From contig CALXBG010000005.1 in assembly GCA_944386485.1 (NCBI GenBank), forward strand, positions 1-52,473: a DNA stretch of 52,473 bases, in the 5' to 3' direction. The stretch's first letter is position 1. Every line of letters starts with the position of its first letter. The notes beneath the pieces were generated by a model. That model saw nothing but the letters and a program-made list of their open reading frames with translations. It searched no databases and was not told where the DNA came from. Below, in pieces: positions 30,916 through 38,869 of this stretch. A program made the translations under genes and the position numbers. Source of the stretch: an uncultured Pygmaiobacter sp. (GTDB lineage: Bacteria > Bacillota > Clostridia > Oscillospirales > Ruminococcaceae).

Positions 30916-31608
30916 TCACCTTGAAAATTCCGCGCAGAGAAAAAGCGGCAGATCCGCACCGTTCTCTTTCGGATTGTAGCTGGACGGCTCGGTCAGCTCA
31001 ACCAGAGAAAAACCGCAGCGGGCGGCAAGATTGAGATAAAAAGAAATCGGTCGATGATAATGAATCGACTTTCCCCAAAAATTTCCGGTTTGGGTGTGGG
31101 GCGTCAGGTAACCGCTGATCTCTTTGGCCCGCTTTCTTCCATCTGCGCCAACAACCCAGTCACCGATATAAAAGGCAGGATGCACGATCGAAAACCACAA
31201 CCGCCCATTCGCATCCAGCACTCGTGCAAACTCGGTCAGCACCCCCTCGATCTCGGGCAGATCCATCAACACCTGATTGCAGAAGACGAGGTCAAAGCTG
31301 CCGCTTGGATAGGGCAGCGTTTTTGTGAGGTCGACCAGGTCAAACCGGCACGTCGGATAATCGCTCTGTGCCAGACGAATCATTTCGGCCGCCCCATCGC
31401 AGCCGGTCACCTGCGCGCCCTGCTGCGCGAACCAGCCGGTATACTGGCCATATCCACACCCGGCATCCAGCACCCGTTTGCCTGCGATCTTTTCAAAGCG
31501 TTGCTCCACCAGCGCCCGATTCTGCGCTGAAAAATCAGACCCCTGCTGTACCCGGCGATACTCTGCCGCTGCCGCTTTCCAATACTGCAATGCATCCATA
31601 TTCTCCAT
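30916..31608 (-). CDS. Class I SAM-dependent methyltransferase
   Basis: The 230-residue protein has motif I Val-Leu-Asp-Ala-Gly-Cys-Gly-Tyr-Gly near residue 46, an acidic residue after the second strand, and a Phe-Asp-Leu-Val-Phe-Cys-Asn motif, all standard for class I methyltransferases of the UbiE-like type. The substrate is unknown. GGGAGGAGATGAG gives a strong ribosome site at ATG 31608. It lies downstream of the nitroreductase gene with a terminator-like hairpin between, so it may have its own weak promoter. Confidence 0.9.
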   Translation of the reverse strand: MENMDALQYWKAAAAEYRRVQQGSDFSAQNRALVEQRFEKIAGKRVLDAGCGYGQYTGWFAQQGAQVTGCDGAAEMIRLAQSDYPTCRFDLVDLTKTLPYPSGSFDLVFCNQVLMDLPEIEGVLTEFARVLDANGRLWFSIVHPAFYIGDWVVGADGRKRAKEISGYLTPHTQTGNFWGKSIHYHRPISFYLNLAARCGFSLVELTEPSSYNPKENGADLPLFLCAEFSR

Positions 31609-31631
31609 CTCATCTCCTCCCTTTCCGAGAT

Positions 31632-31667
31632 AAAAAGGCCCCGGCAGGCCGCTTTCCGCACTGCCGG
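31632..31667 (-). terminator. Terminator after nitroreductase gene
   Basis: Stem CCGGCAG/CTGCCGG (31641-31647 with 31661-31667) followed on the minus strand by a CTTTTTATC stretch. Confidence 0.7.
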
Positions 31668-31686
31668 TTCCTTTGCATCAGTCTTT

Positions 31687-32211
31687 TCAGGCCCGGATAA
31701 CCCGGCCCTCCTTGCGGGGCTTTGCCGCCGGCTCCTCAGCGGGATAGCCGAGGATGCAATGGGCGACGCCGCGATAGTTCTCGGGAACGCCCCATTTTTT
31801 CATCAGCGCCTTGCCCTCCTCGCTCTCAAAGACCGGCTTTGCGCGGTGAATCCAGCAGCTGCCAAGGCCGACCGCCTTGGCTGCGAGCATCAGGTTCTGC
31901 ATCACCAGCGCGCCATCCTCCTCGCAGGTCTCGCCGCGGTCGCCGTTGGAGAAGACGACGATCACCGTCGGTGCGCCGTAGAACGGATCGCTGTCATTGC
32001 CCAGTACCCGGGCATTGAGGCCGGAGAGCAGCTTGACCGTCTCGGGGTCCTGTACCGCTACCAGGATCGGGGACTGCAGCCCCATACTGCTCGGCGCCCA
32101 GGTACCGGCCTCGAGCACATAATCCAGCTCCTCAGCCTTGATCTGCTCCGCTTTGTAAGCGCGGACGCTGCGGCGGCTCTTGATGAGCTCCATCACTTCC
32201 TGCTTATTCAT
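31687..32211 (-). CDS. Nitroreductase family protein
   Basis: The 174-residue flavoprotein starts with Ile-Lys-Ser-Arg-Arg-Ser-Val-Arg-Ala-Tyr, the FMN-phosphate-binding motif of the nitroreductase fold. It continues with Ala-Pro-Ser-Ser-Met-Gly-Leu-Gln and a C-terminal Gly-Tyr-Pro-Ala-Glu-Glu. These NAD(P)H enzymes reduce nitro compounds, quinones or flavins; the natural substrate is usually unknown. ATG 32211 is used with AAAGGAG upstream; a TTG nine bases earlier is less likely. A strong promoter lies upstream. Confidence 0.92.
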   Translation of the reverse strand: MNKQEVMELIKSRRSVRAYKAEQIKAEELDYVLEAGTWAPSSMGLQSPILVAVQDPETVKLLSGLNARVLGNDSDPFYGAPTVIVVFSNGDRGETCEEDGALVMQNLMLAAKAVGLGSCWIHRAKPVFESEEGKALMKKWGVPENYRGVAHCILGYPAEEPAAKPRKEGRVIRA

Positions 32212-32263
32212 AATTCTCAAACGCTCCTTTACCCCGGGTGCGCCCGGCTATTTTTACATCAAA

Positions 32264-32292
32264 ATTATACCATCCCAGCAAAACAAAATCAA
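32264..32292 (-). promoter_or_regulatory. Sigma-A promoter of nitroreductase gene
   Basis: On the minus strand: TTGATT (32292-32287), a 17-base spacer, TATAAT (32269-32264). Confidence 0.8.
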
Positions 32293-32340
32293 TTTGCCGG
32301 TTATCGCGCCATCTCAATCGGGTAAAATTCCCTATCACGC

Positions 32341-32369
32341 TTGCAAATCGCATCAAACCGCGCTATACT
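32341..32369 (+). promoter_or_regulatory. Sigma-A promoter of ECF S component/P1 peptidase operon
   Basis: TTGCAA (32341-32346), a 17-base spacer, TATACT (32364-32369). The leader that follows (about 75 bases) has a short hairpin but no riboswitch class I recognise. Confidence 0.75.
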
Positions 32370-32448
32370 CTCTTTGTCCTGCCCCGGCAGGATAAAATAT
32401 GCACTGCATCCACAGAAAGAGTGGAGCGGCAGCAGGAGGAAATTGAAT

Positions 32449-33084
32449 ATGAAACGCAAGACCGATGTTCGCTATCTGACCGAATTGGGCCTGTTGACGG
32501 CGCTCGTCCTCATCATGGCCTATACCCCGCTGGGGTATCTCAAGACCCCCTGGGGGGTAGAGATCACCTTTATCGTCATTCCGGTGGCGATCGGCTCGAT
32601 TCTGCTCGGGCCTGCCGCCGGGGGATTTTTGGGGTTGGTGTTCGGGCTGACCAGCTTTTTCCAATGCTTTGGCACCAGTCCGCTGGGGGCGGTGCTGCTC
32701 GGGCTCAGTCCGTTTGGCACCTTTTTCTGCTGTGTTGTCAACCGGGTGCTGGTGGGAATCCTTCCCGGCCTGCTCTACCGGCTGCTGCGCCGATATGACC
32801 GGACCAAGGTCGCCGGGATCGCGGTTTGCTGCTTTTTGACTCCGGTACTCAACACCCTGCTTTACATCGTCGGCAACTGGCTGATCTTCTCGCAGGCGTG
32901 GCTCGACATCGCTGCTAACAGCTATGGCTATACCGGCGCGGGCGGTCTCGGCTTGCTCGGATTTATGCTCAGCTTGGTGGCGGTCAACGGCTTGGCGGAA
33001 GCGGCGGCCTGTCTGGTGCTGGGTACCAGCGTCTGCAAGGCGCTGCAAAAAACGATCTATCGGGAGGGGGTTCGTTCTCGTTGA
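32449..33084 (+). CDS. ECF transporter S component (vitamin uptake)
   Basis: The 211-residue protein has about six helices and the pattern of energy-coupling-factor substrate-binding subunits: Ile-Pro-Val-Ala-Ile-Gly-Ser-Ile-Leu-Leu-Gly-Pro-Ala-Ala-Gly, then Gly-Leu-Val-Phe-Gly-Leu-Thr-Ser. It would bind a vitamin and use a shared EcfA/EcfT module encoded elsewhere. The sequence is closest in feel to the pantothenate/folate-type S components, but the ligand is not certain. ATG 32449 has AGGAGGAA upstream. Its TGA overlaps the TTG start of the peptidase gene. Confidence 0.85.
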   Translation: MKRKTDVRYLTELGLLTALVLIMAYTPLGYLKTPWGVEITFIVIPVAIGSILLGPAAGGFLGLVFGLTSFFQCFGTSPLGAVLLGLSPFGTFFCCVVNRVLVGILPGLLYRLLRRYDRTKVAGIAVCCFLTPVLNTLLYIVGNWLIFSQAWLDIAANSYGYTGAGGLGLLGFMLSLVAVNGLAEAAACLVLGTSVCKALQKTIYREGVRSR

Positions 33085-34058
33085 AGGAAATCGACATTAT
33101 GCAGGTCGGCGGATTTCGGGTCGGCCACGCACAGAATGAGCAGGCCGCAACCGGCTGTACCGTGATCCTCTGCGATCAGATGAGCCCCGCGGGAGTGGAT
33201 GTTCGGGGTGGTGGGCCTGCCAGCCGGGAATCTCAAATTCTCAATCCGGTGGCCGCCGCCGAGGGGATCAATGCGGTGCTGCTGTCGGGCGGCAGCGCGT
33301 TTGGCCTGGATGCCGCCGGCGGCGTTCAGCGGTATCTTGAGGAACGGGGTATCGGCTTTGACGTGGGGATCACCAAGGTTCCCCTTGTGAGTCAGTCCTG
33401 CCTGTTCGACCTGACGGTGGGCAGCAGTACGGTGCGCCCTGATGCCAAAATGGCCTATGCCGCCTGTGAGAACGCTTCCTACGATTCACCCGCGCAGGGC
33501 AATGCCGGCGCCGGTATCGGCTGTTCGATCGGCAAATACCGGGGCATGGATCGGGCGATGAAGTCAGGCTTTGGCACCTATGCGCTCGAAGCGGGTGCGC
33601 TGCGGGTCGGTGCTCTGGTCGCGGTCAATGCGCTGGGGGATGTTTACAGTCCCGACGGCAAGCCCGTCGCCGGGCTGCTGAACCCGGAAAAGAACGGCCT
33701 GTCCTGCACCATCGAGGAGATGTTCGCCGACGCGACGCTGGCTGCAAATCTTTTCACCGGCAACACGACGCTGGGCGTGGTGGTGACCAATGCCCGGCTC
33801 AATAAGACCCAGCTGACCAAGGTAGCCGGCATGACCCACAACGGCTATGCGCGGGCAATTCGCCCGGTACACACCTCCGCCGACGGAGACAGCATCTATG
33901 CGCTGTCGGTGGGCAGCGTACCTGGAGACGTCAATCTAGTGGGCTGCATGGCGGCCCGCGCAATGGAGGCGGCAATCCTGCGGGCAGTTCAGTCCGCCCA
34001 CACGGCTTATGGCCTTCCCGGATGGGAGAAGCTGCACGGTGCGGATGCTGCGCGATAA
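33081..34058 (+). CDS. P1 family (DmpA-like, S58) peptidase
   Basis: The 325-residue protein matches the DmpA/BapA superfamily of self-processing N-terminal nucleophile hydrolases: Gly-Gly-Gly-Pro-Ala-Ser-Arg-Glu, Leu-Ser-Gly-Gly-Ser-Ala-Phe-Gly-Leu-Asp-Ala, and Gly-Asn-Thr-Thr-Leu-Gly-Val-Val-Val-Thr-Asn, where a Thr in Asn-Thr-Thr is the likely nucleophile (Ser in DmpA). Members cleave short peptides, beta-peptides or amides. The start is TTG 33081, overlapping the S-component stop by four bases, with GGGAGGGGG upstream. This coupling hints that the transported compound, or a conjugate of it, is the substrate. Confidence 0.88.
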   Translation: MKEIDIMQVGGFRVGHAQNEQAATGCTVILCDQMSPAGVDVRGGGPASRESQILNPVAAAEGINAVLLSGGSAFGLDAAGGVQRYLEERGIGFDVGITKVPLVSQSCLFDLTVGSSTVRPDAKMAYAACENASYDSPAQGNAGAGIGCSIGKYRGMDRAMKSGFGTYALEAGALRVGALVAVNALGDVYSPDGKPVAGLLNPEKNGLSCTIEEMFADATLAANLFTGNTTLGVVVTNARLNKTQLTKVAGMTHNGYARAIRPVHTSADGDSIYALSVGSVPGDVNLVGCMAARAMEAAILRAVQSAHTAYGLPGWEKLHGADAAR

Positions 34059-34065
34059 ATAAAAC

Positions 34066-34096
34066 AGGACCTTCGGCAAAAGCCGAAGGTCCTTTG
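34066..34096. terminator. Terminator between P1 peptidase gene and AraC-type gene
   Basis: A 12-bp perfect stem (34066-34077 with 34082-34093) with an AAAA loop. A tracts upstream and T-rich sequence downstream allow use from both sides. Confidence 0.85.
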
Positions 34097-34119
34097 TGTT
34101 TTTGTCCGCTTATCAGCGT

Positions 34120-34932
34120 TTACTCCTTTTGGTTCTGTTTGCGAAACTGTGCTGGGGTCATGCCGGTTTGCCGCTTGAAGCTCTGTGAAAAGTAACTTTG
34201 AGAGGAAAAACCTGAGAGCAGCGCGATCTTTGAAATATTGTAATCCGTCTCCCGCAATAGCCGCTGTGAACCATTGATTCTCTGGCGGATCAGATAGTTG
34301 ATCGGAGAGATTCCATAGGTGCGGGTAAACGCATGTACAAGATAATATTTGTTCAGCCCGGTGCGCTCGGCCAGGATATCCAGCGTAATCTCCTCGGCAA
34401 AGTTTGCGTCGATAAACCGCTTTACTGCGCTGCACTCCTTTCCCGACCGGTTGGACTCGGACAGCAGCGGCACCCCGCTGCGCCGCAGCAGTACCACCAT
34501 CACCAGCGCCAACAGGCTTTCGGCCGCAGTTTCCCACCCGGTCTGCTTTTCACGCTGTTCCCGGAAAAACTCCCGCAGGAAAAACCGCATCTGTTCGCGG
34601 CAGTCGGCGCAGGACAGCACCGTGAAATCCGTTTCGCAATGGCTGAAGTCTAGCGTCGTTTCAGCCACCCGGATCAAGACATAATCGATCGGCTGCTCCC
34701 GCGCCCCAACCTCATAACCAAGATCTGGATTGACCGCGACGAGATCATCCGTAGCCAGCAAGGTCTCCCGCTGTTGTGCACGCAGATACCCCTCTCCAGA
34801 AATGATGTACATCAGCCGAAGGGCATCTTCCGGCTGTTCATGACGGTACTGTTCCTGATGTAAATCAACAACTTCTGCCGTAATCATGCGCAGGCGCTCC
34901 TGCGCGTCCATCGTGCGTTTTTTGTTTTTCAA
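34120..34932 (-). CDS. AraC family transcriptional regulator
   Basis: The 270-residue protein has an N-terminal cupin-like ligand-binding part and a C-terminal AraC DNA-binding region (about residues 165-265) with two helix-turn-helix units: Leu-Asp-Ile-Leu-Ala-Glu-Arg-Thr-Gly-Leu and Ile-Ser-Lys-Ile-Ala-Leu-Leu-Ser-Gly-Phe, then Ser-Tyr-Phe-Ser-Gln-Ser-Phe-Lys. TTG 34932 is taken as start since GGGGCGG lies upstream; ATG 34911 is an alternative without a clear ribosome site. It is divergent from a MATE exporter gene that it may control. Confidence 0.88.
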   Translation of the reverse strand: MKNKKRTMDAQERLRMITAEVVDLHQEQYRHEQPEDALRLMYIISGEGYLRAQQRETLLATDDLVAVNPDLGYEVGAREQPIDYVLIRVAETTLDFSHCETDFTVLSCADCREQMRFFLREFFREQREKQTGWETAAESLLALVMVVLLRRSGVPLLSESNRSGKECSAVKRFIDANFAEEITLDILAERTGLNKYYLVHAFTRTYGISPINYLIRQRINGSQRLLRETDYNISKIALLSGFSSQSYFSQSFKRQTGMTPAQFRKQNQKE

Positions 34933-35093
34933 ATCAATCCGCCCCAGTTGCCGTTGGGTACCCGGCGCTGAATTTTATTCTTTAATTTATTATAGCGCGG
35001 TTTTGATTTTAGCACAAGTTCACAGTTTTTTTCTTTTTTAACAAAATTTATCTATGCGTTTTGTTTGTATTTTTTTGTTTTACAACCCACTAA

Positions 35094-35111
35094 TTGACAA
35101 AAAGCGCTTTT
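35094..35111. promoter_or_regulatory. Possible promoter/operator between AraC-type and MATE genes
   Basis: The 34933-35176 gap is AT-rich. It holds a -35-like TTGACA (35094-35099) followed directly by the 12-base palindrome AAAAGCGCTTTT (35100-35111). No good -10 is seen 17 bases on. The palindrome could be a regulator site. Confidence 0.35.
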
Positions 35112-35176
35112 CTATTGCAAAATAAGAATAATTCAAATCAGGTGAATATGCGGCGCAAACTGGGGGTTGAAAGAGG

Positions 35177-36544
35177 ATGAAACGATCAACAGCAATCGAT
35201 ATGACTACCGGCAAGGTGAGCAGTCAGATTTTACGGTTTGCCCTCCCCCTTTTGATCGGCAATATCTTTCAGCAGCTATACAACACGGTCGACTCGATTG
35301 TGGTCGGGCGGTTTGTCGGCAAGCAGGCGCTCGCTGCGCTGGGGGTCGCTTCACCGGTCATGAACATTGTGCTCTTTACCGTTATCGGTCTTTGTACCGG
35401 CGCTTCCATCTATATGGCCACGCTCTGGGGCGAGGGAGATATGGAAAAATGCCGCAGAGAATTTTCGACCTGTATCCTGGCGGGAATTGCATTTACCGCC
35501 GCCGTCTCGGCGCTGGCGATTTTCTGTATCGGGCCGATCCTGCGCCTGATGCAGACCCCCGCTGAATTGATGGGGGAGGCCACCGCCTATCTTCGTGTCA
35601 TCTTTGGCGGTCTTATCTTCAGTTACCTATATAATATCTATACTGCGGCGCTGCGGGCCGCCGGCGACTCCGCCTCCCCGCTTTACTTTCTGGTCCTCTC
35701 TTCGGTGATCAACATTCTACTCGATTTGCTCTTTGTCCCGGTGCTGGGTTGGGGCGCAGTCGGCGCCGCTGTGGCCACGGTTCTCGCGCAGGCAATCAGC
35801 GCGCTGCTGTGTTACCTTTATACCGCAAAGCAGTTTCCGCAGCTCCATCTGCGTCGGCGGGATCTGGTGCTGGACAGCCGGCTGTTGCGGACCACGGTTG
35901 GGTACAGCCAGTCGGCAGCGCTGCAGCAGACCTGTTTTTTCATCGGTAAGTTCTTGTTACAGGGCGCGGTAAATCCGCTTGGAACCGACACCATCGCCGC
36001 CTTCAATGCGGTCAGCCGGATCGAGGGCTTTGTGCTTGCACCCGGCAACAGCATCGCCACCGCCGTCACCACCTTCATCGCCCAAAACAAGGGGGCGCGC
36101 AAGCCCGACCGGATCTTCGACGGTTTTCGGCAGGGCTGTCGGATGGCCTGGGGATATGACATTTTGATGGTCACCTTCATGTATCTGCTGGCCCGGCCGA
36201 TGACCTCTCTCTTTGTCGACGCCGGAGAGACAGCGGTCGTCGCCGAGGGGGTTCGGTATCTGCACGCAATGTGTCCGTTCTATCTGCTGCCGGCGATGGG
36301 GGATGTCATGCAGGGATTTTTCCGCGGCATCGGCAAGCTGAACGTCTCGCTGTTCGGCACCATCTTCCAGATCTCGATCCGGGTCGCACTAACCTATCTG
36401 CTGGCCGGTTCGTTGGGTCTGGTCAGCGTCAGCATCGCCACCGGTACCGGCTGGTGCCTGTTCCTGATTATCCTCGCCGTTCTCTACCGCAGAGAAAAAC
36501 CGCGGGTACGCCGCGCGCTTTCCGTCGCCCCGGCCGATTCCTGA
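35177..36544 (+). CDS. MATE family efflux transporter
   Basis: The 455-residue protein has twelve predicted helices in two similar halves, with the MatE start pattern: short charged N-terminus, Pro-Leu-Leu-Ile-Gly-Asn-Ile-Phe-Gln-Gln-Leu-Tyr-Asn, then Asp-Ser-Ile-Val-Val-Gly-Arg. MATE proteins export cationic drugs or metabolites using sodium or proton gradients. A GGGGG/AAAGAGG region precedes ATG 35177. Divergent from the AraC-type regulator, which may sense the exported compound. Confidence 0.92.
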   Translation: MKRSTAIDMTTGKVSSQILRFALPLLIGNIFQQLYNTVDSIVVGRFVGKQALAALGVASPVMNIVLFTVIGLCTGASIYMATLWGEGDMEKCRREFSTCILAGIAFTAAVSALAIFCIGPILRLMQTPAELMGEATAYLRVIFGGLIFSYLYNIYTAALRAAGDSASPLYFLVLSSVINILLDLLFVPVLGWGAVGAAVATVLAQAISALLCYLYTAKQFPQLHLRRRDLVLDSRLLRTTVGYSQSAALQQTCFFIGKFLLQGAVNPLGTDTIAAFNAVSRIEGFVLAPGNSIATAVTTFIAQNKGARKPDRIFDGFRQGCRMAWGYDILMVTFMYLLARPMTSLFVDAGETAVVAEGVRYLHAMCPFYLLPAMGDVMQGFFRGIGKLNVSLFGTIFQISIRVALTYLLAGSLGLVSVSIATGTGWCLFLIILAVLYRREKPRVRRALSVAPADS

Positions 36545-36563
36545 GTTCCGATCGAAATTCCTC

Positions 36564-36592
36564 TTGCGCTGTTTGCCGTTCTGCCGTAAAAT
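36564..36592 (+). promoter_or_regulatory. Promoter of DUF362 gene
   Basis: TTGCGC (36564-36569), a 17-base spacer, TAAAAT (36587-36592), about 58 bases before the start. Confidence 0.7.
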
Positions 36593-36649
36593 AAGAGCGG
36601 AAAAAGCCCGCCGATGGCCCGGTGGGCAGAGTAAAGGAGAATGAATCGG

Positions 36650-37774
36650 ATGGAGAAATCAAAGGTCTATTACAGCGATCTGCGTGCGCTGCCCGGCACC
36701 AATCTGCTGGTCAAGCTGCAAAGGCTGATCCGCCGTGCCGGCATTGGCGAGATCGACATGGAGAACAAGATGGTCGCCATCAAGATCCACTTCGGTGAGC
36801 CGGGCAACCTGTCCTATCTGCGCCCCAATTACGCCAAGGCGGTTGCGGACGTGATCAAGGATCTGGGCGGCCGCCCCTTCCTGACCGACTGCAACACCTT
36901 GTATGTAGGCCGGCGCAAAAACGCGCTGGATCATATTGATGCCGCCTACGAAAATGGTTTCACCCCGTTTTCGACCGGCTGTAACGTCATCATCGCCGAT
37001 GGTCTCAAGGGCACCGATGATGTTGAGGTTCCTGTGGTCGGCGGCGAGCTGATCAAGAGCGCGAAGATCGGCCGCGCCATCATGGATGCCGATGTCTTTA
37101 TCACCCTGTCCCATTTCAAGGGGCATGAGTCCACCGGTTTTGGCGGTTGTCTGAAGAACATCGGCATGGGCTGCGGCAGCCGCGCAGGCAAGATGGAGCA
37201 GCACAACTCCGGCAAGCCGACGGTTGATCACGAGGTCTGCCGCGGCTGTCATATCTGCGCCAGAAACTGCGCCCACGGCGCAATCAGCTTCGGTGAGGAC
37301 GGCAAGGCCAGCATCGATCACAACAAGTGCGTGGGCTGCGGTCGCTGCCTGGGCGCCTGCAATTTTGACGCCATCTATAATGAGAACTCCTCGGCGAACG
37401 ATGAGCTGAACAAGAAGATTGCCGAGTACTCCAAGGCGGTCGTCGACGGCCGTCCGAACTTCCATATCAATCTGGTCATCGACGTCTCCCCCTACTGCGA
37501 CTGCCATGCGGAGAATGATGCGCCGATCATCCCCGATGTCGGCATGTTTGCCAGCTTCGACCCTGTCGCGCTGGATCAGGCCTGTGCCGACGCCTGCAAC
37601 AAGATGCCGGTCATGCCCGGCAGCCTATTGGATGACGAGATGCATGCAGAACATTTCTGCGACCATCACGACCACTTCTCTAACACTTCGCCGGAAACCA
37701 ACTGGAAGGTTTGCCTCGAGCATGCCGAGAAGATCGGTCTGGGCAGCCGGGAATATGAGCTGATCAAGGTCTGA
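36650..37774 (+). CDS. DUF362 domain protein with two 4Fe-4S ferredoxin motifs
   Basis: The 374-residue protein has a DUF362 domain interrupted near the centre by a ferredoxin insert with Cys-Arg-Gly-Cys-His-Ile-Cys-Ala-Arg-Asn-Cys and Cys-Val-Gly-Cys-Gly-Arg-Cys-Leu-Gly-Ala-Cys, enough for two 4Fe-4S clusters. The surrounding domain has conserved His-Phe-Lys-Gly-His and Cys residues. The family is common in anaerobes; its reaction is not established, though redox or metal chemistry is likely. ATG 36650 is chosen because AGGAG is 10 bases upstream; ATG 36641 is only one base from it. Confidence 0.9.
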   Translation: MEKSKVYYSDLRALPGTNLLVKLQRLIRRAGIGEIDMENKMVAIKIHFGEPGNLSYLRPNYAKAVADVIKDLGGRPFLTDCNTLYVGRRKNALDHIDAAYENGFTPFSTGCNVIIADGLKGTDDVEVPVVGGELIKSAKIGRAIMDADVFITLSHFKGHESTGFGGCLKNIGMGCGSRAGKMEQHNSGKPTVDHEVCRGCHICARNCAHGAISFGEDGKASIDHNKCVGCGRCLGACNFDAIYNENSSANDELNKKIAEYSKAVVDGRPNFHINLVIDVSPYCDCHAENDAPIIPDVGMFASFDPVALDQACADACNKMPVMPGSLLDDEMHAEHFCDHHDHFSNTSPETNWKVCLEHAEKIGLGSREYELIKV

Positions 37775-37794
37775 TCTGCTGCACGATAAAAAAG

Positions 37795-37829
37795 ATGGGC
37801 TTCAACCGCTTGGGTTGAAGCCCATTCTT
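37795..37829. terminator. Bidirectional terminator
   Basis: A 13-bp perfect stem (37795-37807 with 37813-37825) with a 5-base loop; an A run upstream gives a good T run for the minus-strand gene, and TCTTTATTT follows on the plus side. Confidence 0.9.
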
Positions 37830-38749
37830 TATTTCCACAGCTGCGGCGGGTAAAGGCCGGCTGCGGTCATCTCCGCAATCGCCTTAACCACCACCGGTTT
37901 GTCCTCCTTGTAGGTCACGCCATACCAGCGATCCTCGCTTGAGAGCACCTGCACCCGTGCTTTTCCCTCTGCGATCAGCTCGCTGACCACGCCGGGCAGA
38001 AAATACTCACCCTTTTCCGGGTTTTCCCGCAGCGCCCGGTCGAGAAAATCCGGAAAACGCGCCTCGGCCTCCTCGAGAAAGCTGTGGGTAAACCCCCACA
38101 TATTCATCGAGACGACCGTATCTCCCGGCAGATGTCCCCAGCTTTTGCCGTCATCCTCGGTGAACTTCGCATCATCGCCATCCCGGAAGATCTTGGTGTG
38201 CTCGCACACCTCTTCCAGCCAGCCTTCGCCCGAGACACGACAGACGCCGCGGGCGACATGCCCGTTCTCGGTCAGAGTATTCCGAAGCCGGTAGCCGACC
38301 ATCGTATACTCGTACTGCGCTCCGTCGGGATGGGTACTGAGATAGCGGTAGATTTCGCGAAACGCCTGTGGACCATAATAGTCGTCGGCGTTGATGACCG
38401 CGAACGGACCGTTGACCACCCCACGGGCAGCCAGCACCGCGTGGGCGGTTCCCCAGGGCTTCTTGCGGCCCGCCGGTACCGCATACCCTGCGGGCAGATC
38501 ATCCAGCCGCTGAAAGACGATCTCGGTCTCCATCCTTCTCTTCAGCGGGTCGGTGACCGCCGCGCGGAACGCGGCCTCATTCTCTTTCTTAATGACAAAA
38601 ACCGCTTTTTCAAATCCGGCCCGCTTCGCGTCGTAGAGGGAGTAATCCATGATCACCTCGCCGCCGGGTCCGACCGGGTCGATCTGCTTGAGCCCACCAT
38701 ACCGTGAGCCCATCCCTGCAGCCATCACAACCAATACCGGTTTATCCAT
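37829..38749 (-). CDS. Sugar nucleotidyltransferase (NTP transferase)
   Basis: The 306-residue protein begins with Val-Val-Met-Ala-Ala-Gly-Met-Gly-Ser-Arg-Tyr-Gly-Gly-Leu-Lys-Gln, the nucleotide-binding loop of sugar-1-phosphate nucleotidyltransferases, and has Asn-Ala-Asp-Asp-Tyr-Tyr as the metal-binding Asp region. The subgroup is not GalU itself, and the sugar and nucleotide are unknown. AGGAG precedes ATG 38749. It lies downstream of galE on the same strand, with a terminator and a new promoter between, which fits a sugar-nucleotide role. Confidence 0.88.
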   Translation of the reverse strand: MDKPVLVVMAAGMGSRYGGLKQIDPVGPGGEVIMDYSLYDAKRAGFEKAVFVIKKENEAAFRAAVTDPLKRRMETEIVFQRLDDLPAGYAVPAGRKKPWGTAHAVLAARGVVNGPFAVINADDYYGPQAFREIYRYLSTHPDGAQYEYTMVGYRLRNTLTENGHVARGVCRVSGEGWLEEVCEHTKIFRDGDDAKFTEDDGKSWGHLPGDTVVSMNMWGFTHSFLEEAEARFPDFLDRALRENPEKGEYFLPGVVSELIAEGKARVQVLSSEDRWYGVTYKEDKPVVVKAIAEMTAAGLYPPQLWK

Positions 38750-38796
38750 GCTGTTCTCCTTTTGGCGTCACGCGCCGGACGCCGTGTCTTTTCTCC

Positions 38797-38825
38797 ATTA
38801 TAATCGCCGCACAGTATTTTTTCCA
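38797..38825 (-). promoter_or_regulatory. Promoter of the nucleotidyltransferase gene
   Basis: On the minus strand: TGGAAA (38825-38820), a 17-base spacer, TATAAT (38802-38797). Confidence 0.6.
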
Positions 38826-38840
38826 TCCCGTTCGGTCGAA

Positions 38841-38868
38841 AAAAAAGAGGGGATATCCCCCCTTTTTT
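38841..38868 (-). terminator. Terminator after galE
   Basis: A 12-base arm pair (38841-38852 with 38857-38868) with one A-C mismatch and an ATAT loop, ending in T/A runs, directly after the galE stop on the minus strand. Confidence 0.85.
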
Positions 38869-38869
38869 G

